Below, piece by piece: positions 62,945 through 64,000 of a DNA stretch of 64,000 nucleotides. Where the stretch lies: NCBI GenBank assembly GCA_002068415.1, contig MVZM01000002.1, forward strand, positions 1 to 64,000, read 5' to 3'. Numbering within the stretch: the stretch's first letter is position 1; each line of letters starts with the position of its first letter. The stretch comes from Tenericutes bacterium ADurb.BinA124 (GTDB taxonomy: Bacteria; Bacillota_I; Bacilli_A; ML615J-28; CAG-698). A program made the translations under genes and the position numbers. A model generated the notes under the pieces. The model saw only the letters and a list, made by a program, of their open reading frames with translations. It was not told the origin of the DNA and ran no database searches.

Positions 62945-62973
62945 ATTATACTAAAAATCGTTTACAAAAGCAA
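62945..62973 (-). promoter_or_regulatory. Promoter of rpsT
   Basis: On the minus strand TTGCTT (62968-62973) and TATAAT (62945-62950) with 17-bp spacing. Confidence 0.82.
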
Positions 62974-63013
62974 GTAAAATTACGATTAAAATTTTTGTGG
63001 AAGCAAGCATTCA

Positions 63014-63022
63014 TGTTATAAT
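63014..63022 (+). promoter_or_regulatory. Extended -10 of the flavoprotein gene
   Basis: TGTTATAAT (extended -10) at 63014-63022, 22 nt before ATG 63045. The -35 is weak. Confidence 0.65.
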
Positions 63023-63044
63023 GAAATCACTTAATGGAGCGATT

Positions 63045-64000
63045 ATGCAAACAAAATTAATTATTGTGGGTGGCGGGGCAGCCGGAATTGTTTGTGCTTT
63101 AACGGCTAAACGCGAAAACCCCTCGTTACAAGTGAGCATTTTAGAACAAAATGAGCGCATTGGTAAAAAAATCTTAAAAACCGGTAATGGTAAATGTAAT
63201 CTTAGCAATCTCAACATGAGCGAGCACTTTTACAATCACCCCCATGAACTATCAATTTGGCTAAACCAAATCCCAATTAGTGAGGTTCAGGCTTTTTTCC
63301 AAAGTTGCGGTTTGTTCTTAAAAACCGACGGTTCAACACGCTTATATCCTTATAGCGAACAAGCCACAACGGTGTTGGAAGTTTTGCGTTATGAATTAAA
63401 ACGCCATCACATTGACACGATTTGCAATGTGAGGGTCAAGTCTTTAATTTATGAGCAGGGGTGGATTGTGAAAACCAATCAACGCGATTTTAAGGCTGAT
63501 TATGTGGTAGTGGCGAGTGGCTCCCTAGCTCAAGAGCAGACGGAAGGCTACCGCATTCTTCAAGAGCTTGGACACCGCTTAATTCCCCTTGTTCCCGGCT
63601 TGGCGGCTCTTAAGACGAAAGAAAAACTTCGCCACTTGCAAGGTTTAAGAGTCAAATGCCAAGCTGGTATTTACGAACAAAAGCGACTTCTCCATCAAGA
63701 CAAAGGGGAAATCCTCTTTAAAGATGATGGTTTATCGGGCATTTTGGCCTTTGATTTATCTCGTTTTCTTACAAAAGGAAACGAAGTAGCGCTTGATTTG
63801 CTTTTTGATTATCCCCATTTGGAAAGGGAATTAACAAGCTTACTTACTTGGAAAGAACTAGAAGATGCTTTAATGGGGCTTTTGCCGAAAATGTTGGTAT
63901 GGGAGATTTTAAAAAGAAATCCTAATCGTGATATTAAAGCGATTGTAAAAACCATCCATCATTTAAGTTTTGAAGTTGTTGCTACTTACGGCTTTGAATG
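63045..64000 (+). CDS. BaiN/HI0933-family flavoprotein (5' part; truncated by window end)
   Basis: 318 codons are visible and the frame stays open at the right edge. ATG 63045 has GGAG five bases upstream. The FAD motif LIIVGGGAAGIVCAL starts the protein, and the HI0933 hallmark KTGNGKCNLSNLN follows, with FLKTDGSTRLYPYSEQA and GHRLIPLVPGLAAL. BaiN-like proteins are NAD(P)/FAD oxidoreductases; physiological substrates vary and the one here is unknown. Confidence 0.92.
   Translation, partial: MQTKLIIVGGGAAGIVCALTAKRENPSLQVSILEQNERIGKKILKTGNGKCNLSNLNMSEHFYNHPHELSIWLNQIPISEVQAFFQSCGLFLKTDGSTRLYPYSEQATTVLEVLRYELKRHHIDTICNVRVKSLIYEQGWIVKTNQRDFKADYVVVASGSLAQEQTEGYRILQELGHRLIPLVPGLAALKTKEKLRHLQGLRVKCQAGIYEQKRLLHQDKGEILFKDDGLSGILAFDLSRFLTKGNEVALDLLFDYPHLERELTSLLTWKELEDALMGLLPKMLVWEILKRNPNRDIKAIVKTIHHLSFEVVATYGFE

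Noticed and set aside
1..64000. tRNA, rRNA, CRISPR array, insertion sequence or prophage
   Set aside because: No tRNA-like cloverleaf with a CCA-proximal T-loop, no short regularly spaced repeats, no transposase, integrase or phage structural gene was seen by eye; a tRNAscan or IS search could confirm.

Overview
The window is chromosomal DNA from a low-GC, Gram-positive-type bacterium of the Bacilli/Mollicutes-like branch (Bacillota or Acholeplasma/Izemoplasma-type). The housekeeping gene order matches Bacillota: rpsF-ssb-rpsR; gdpP-rplI-dnaB; prfA-(alr)-prmC-(x)-tsaC-rpiB-upp; yhaM near prsA-like genes; uvrB, mnmA-recD2; comEA-comEC-holA-rpsT. Genes start with canonical Shine-Dalgarno sequences and use ATG, GTG or TTG. 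UGA is a genuine stop (for example 20288-20290), so this is genetic code 11 and not the Mycoplasma code. An alanine racemase, a CapD-type sugar-nucleotide dehydratase and an exported N-acetylmuramoyl-alanine amidase suggest a peptidoglycan or glycan context. The exact taxon cannot be fixed from the sequence alone.

Layout. 1-667: the 3' end of a repeat-bearing surface protein. 736-23089: seventeen same-strand genes with gaps of at most 60 nt and many 1-20 nt overlaps, ending at a strong bidirectional terminator. The first part (736-16887) is an export and uptake module: a YesL-like membrane protein, two extracellular solute-binding proteins, two pairs of sugar-type ABC permeases, an NHL/TPR membrane protein, a Yip1 protein, a membrane-anchored DUF5696 protein and an Ig-like lipoprotein. 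The second part (16891-23089) is mostly cytoplasmic: a double GNAT protein, a GntR/UTRA regulator, an SGNH esterase, a TIM-barrel protein, a DUF4127 protein and a FAD oxidoreductase. A convergent ROK kinase follows. I read this as one glycan or glycoconjugate scavenging system. No ABC ATPase and no classical glycoside hydrolase is encoded in it.

24206-31191: translation and replication genes (rpsF, ssb, rpsR, a gdpP-rplI fusion, dnaB, prfA, alr). 31193-37346: prmC, a SHOCT-like membrane protein, tsaC, rpiB, upp, a CapD-like dehydratase, a PduO-type cobalamin adenosyltransferase and a DUF1146-like protein. 37425-39869 (minus): a membrane protein paired with a strongly degenerate ABC ATPase, then yigZ. 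40018-50284: a degenerate CCA-type nucleotidyltransferase with a coiled-coil tail, yhaM, a CBS/CorC membrane protein, and two paralogous PrsA-like lipoproteins on either side of walJ. 50382-55777: uvrB, mnmA, recD2. 55869-58049 (minus): an Ig-repeat amidase lipoprotein. 58166-62593: comEA, comEC, a membrane protein and holA. 62652-62915 (minus): rpsT. The window ends inside a BaiN/HI0933-type flavoprotein gene.

Most interesting points: the 22-kb glycan system built on domains of unknown function; the in-frame fusion of c-di-AMP phosphodiesterase GdpP with ribosomal protein L9, which keeps an internal Shine-Dalgarno; an ABC ATPase with nearly every catalytic motif altered; and a CCA-like protein that has lost its nucleotide-binding signature motifs. 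I saw no tRNA, rRNA, CRISPR array, insertion sequence or prophage.
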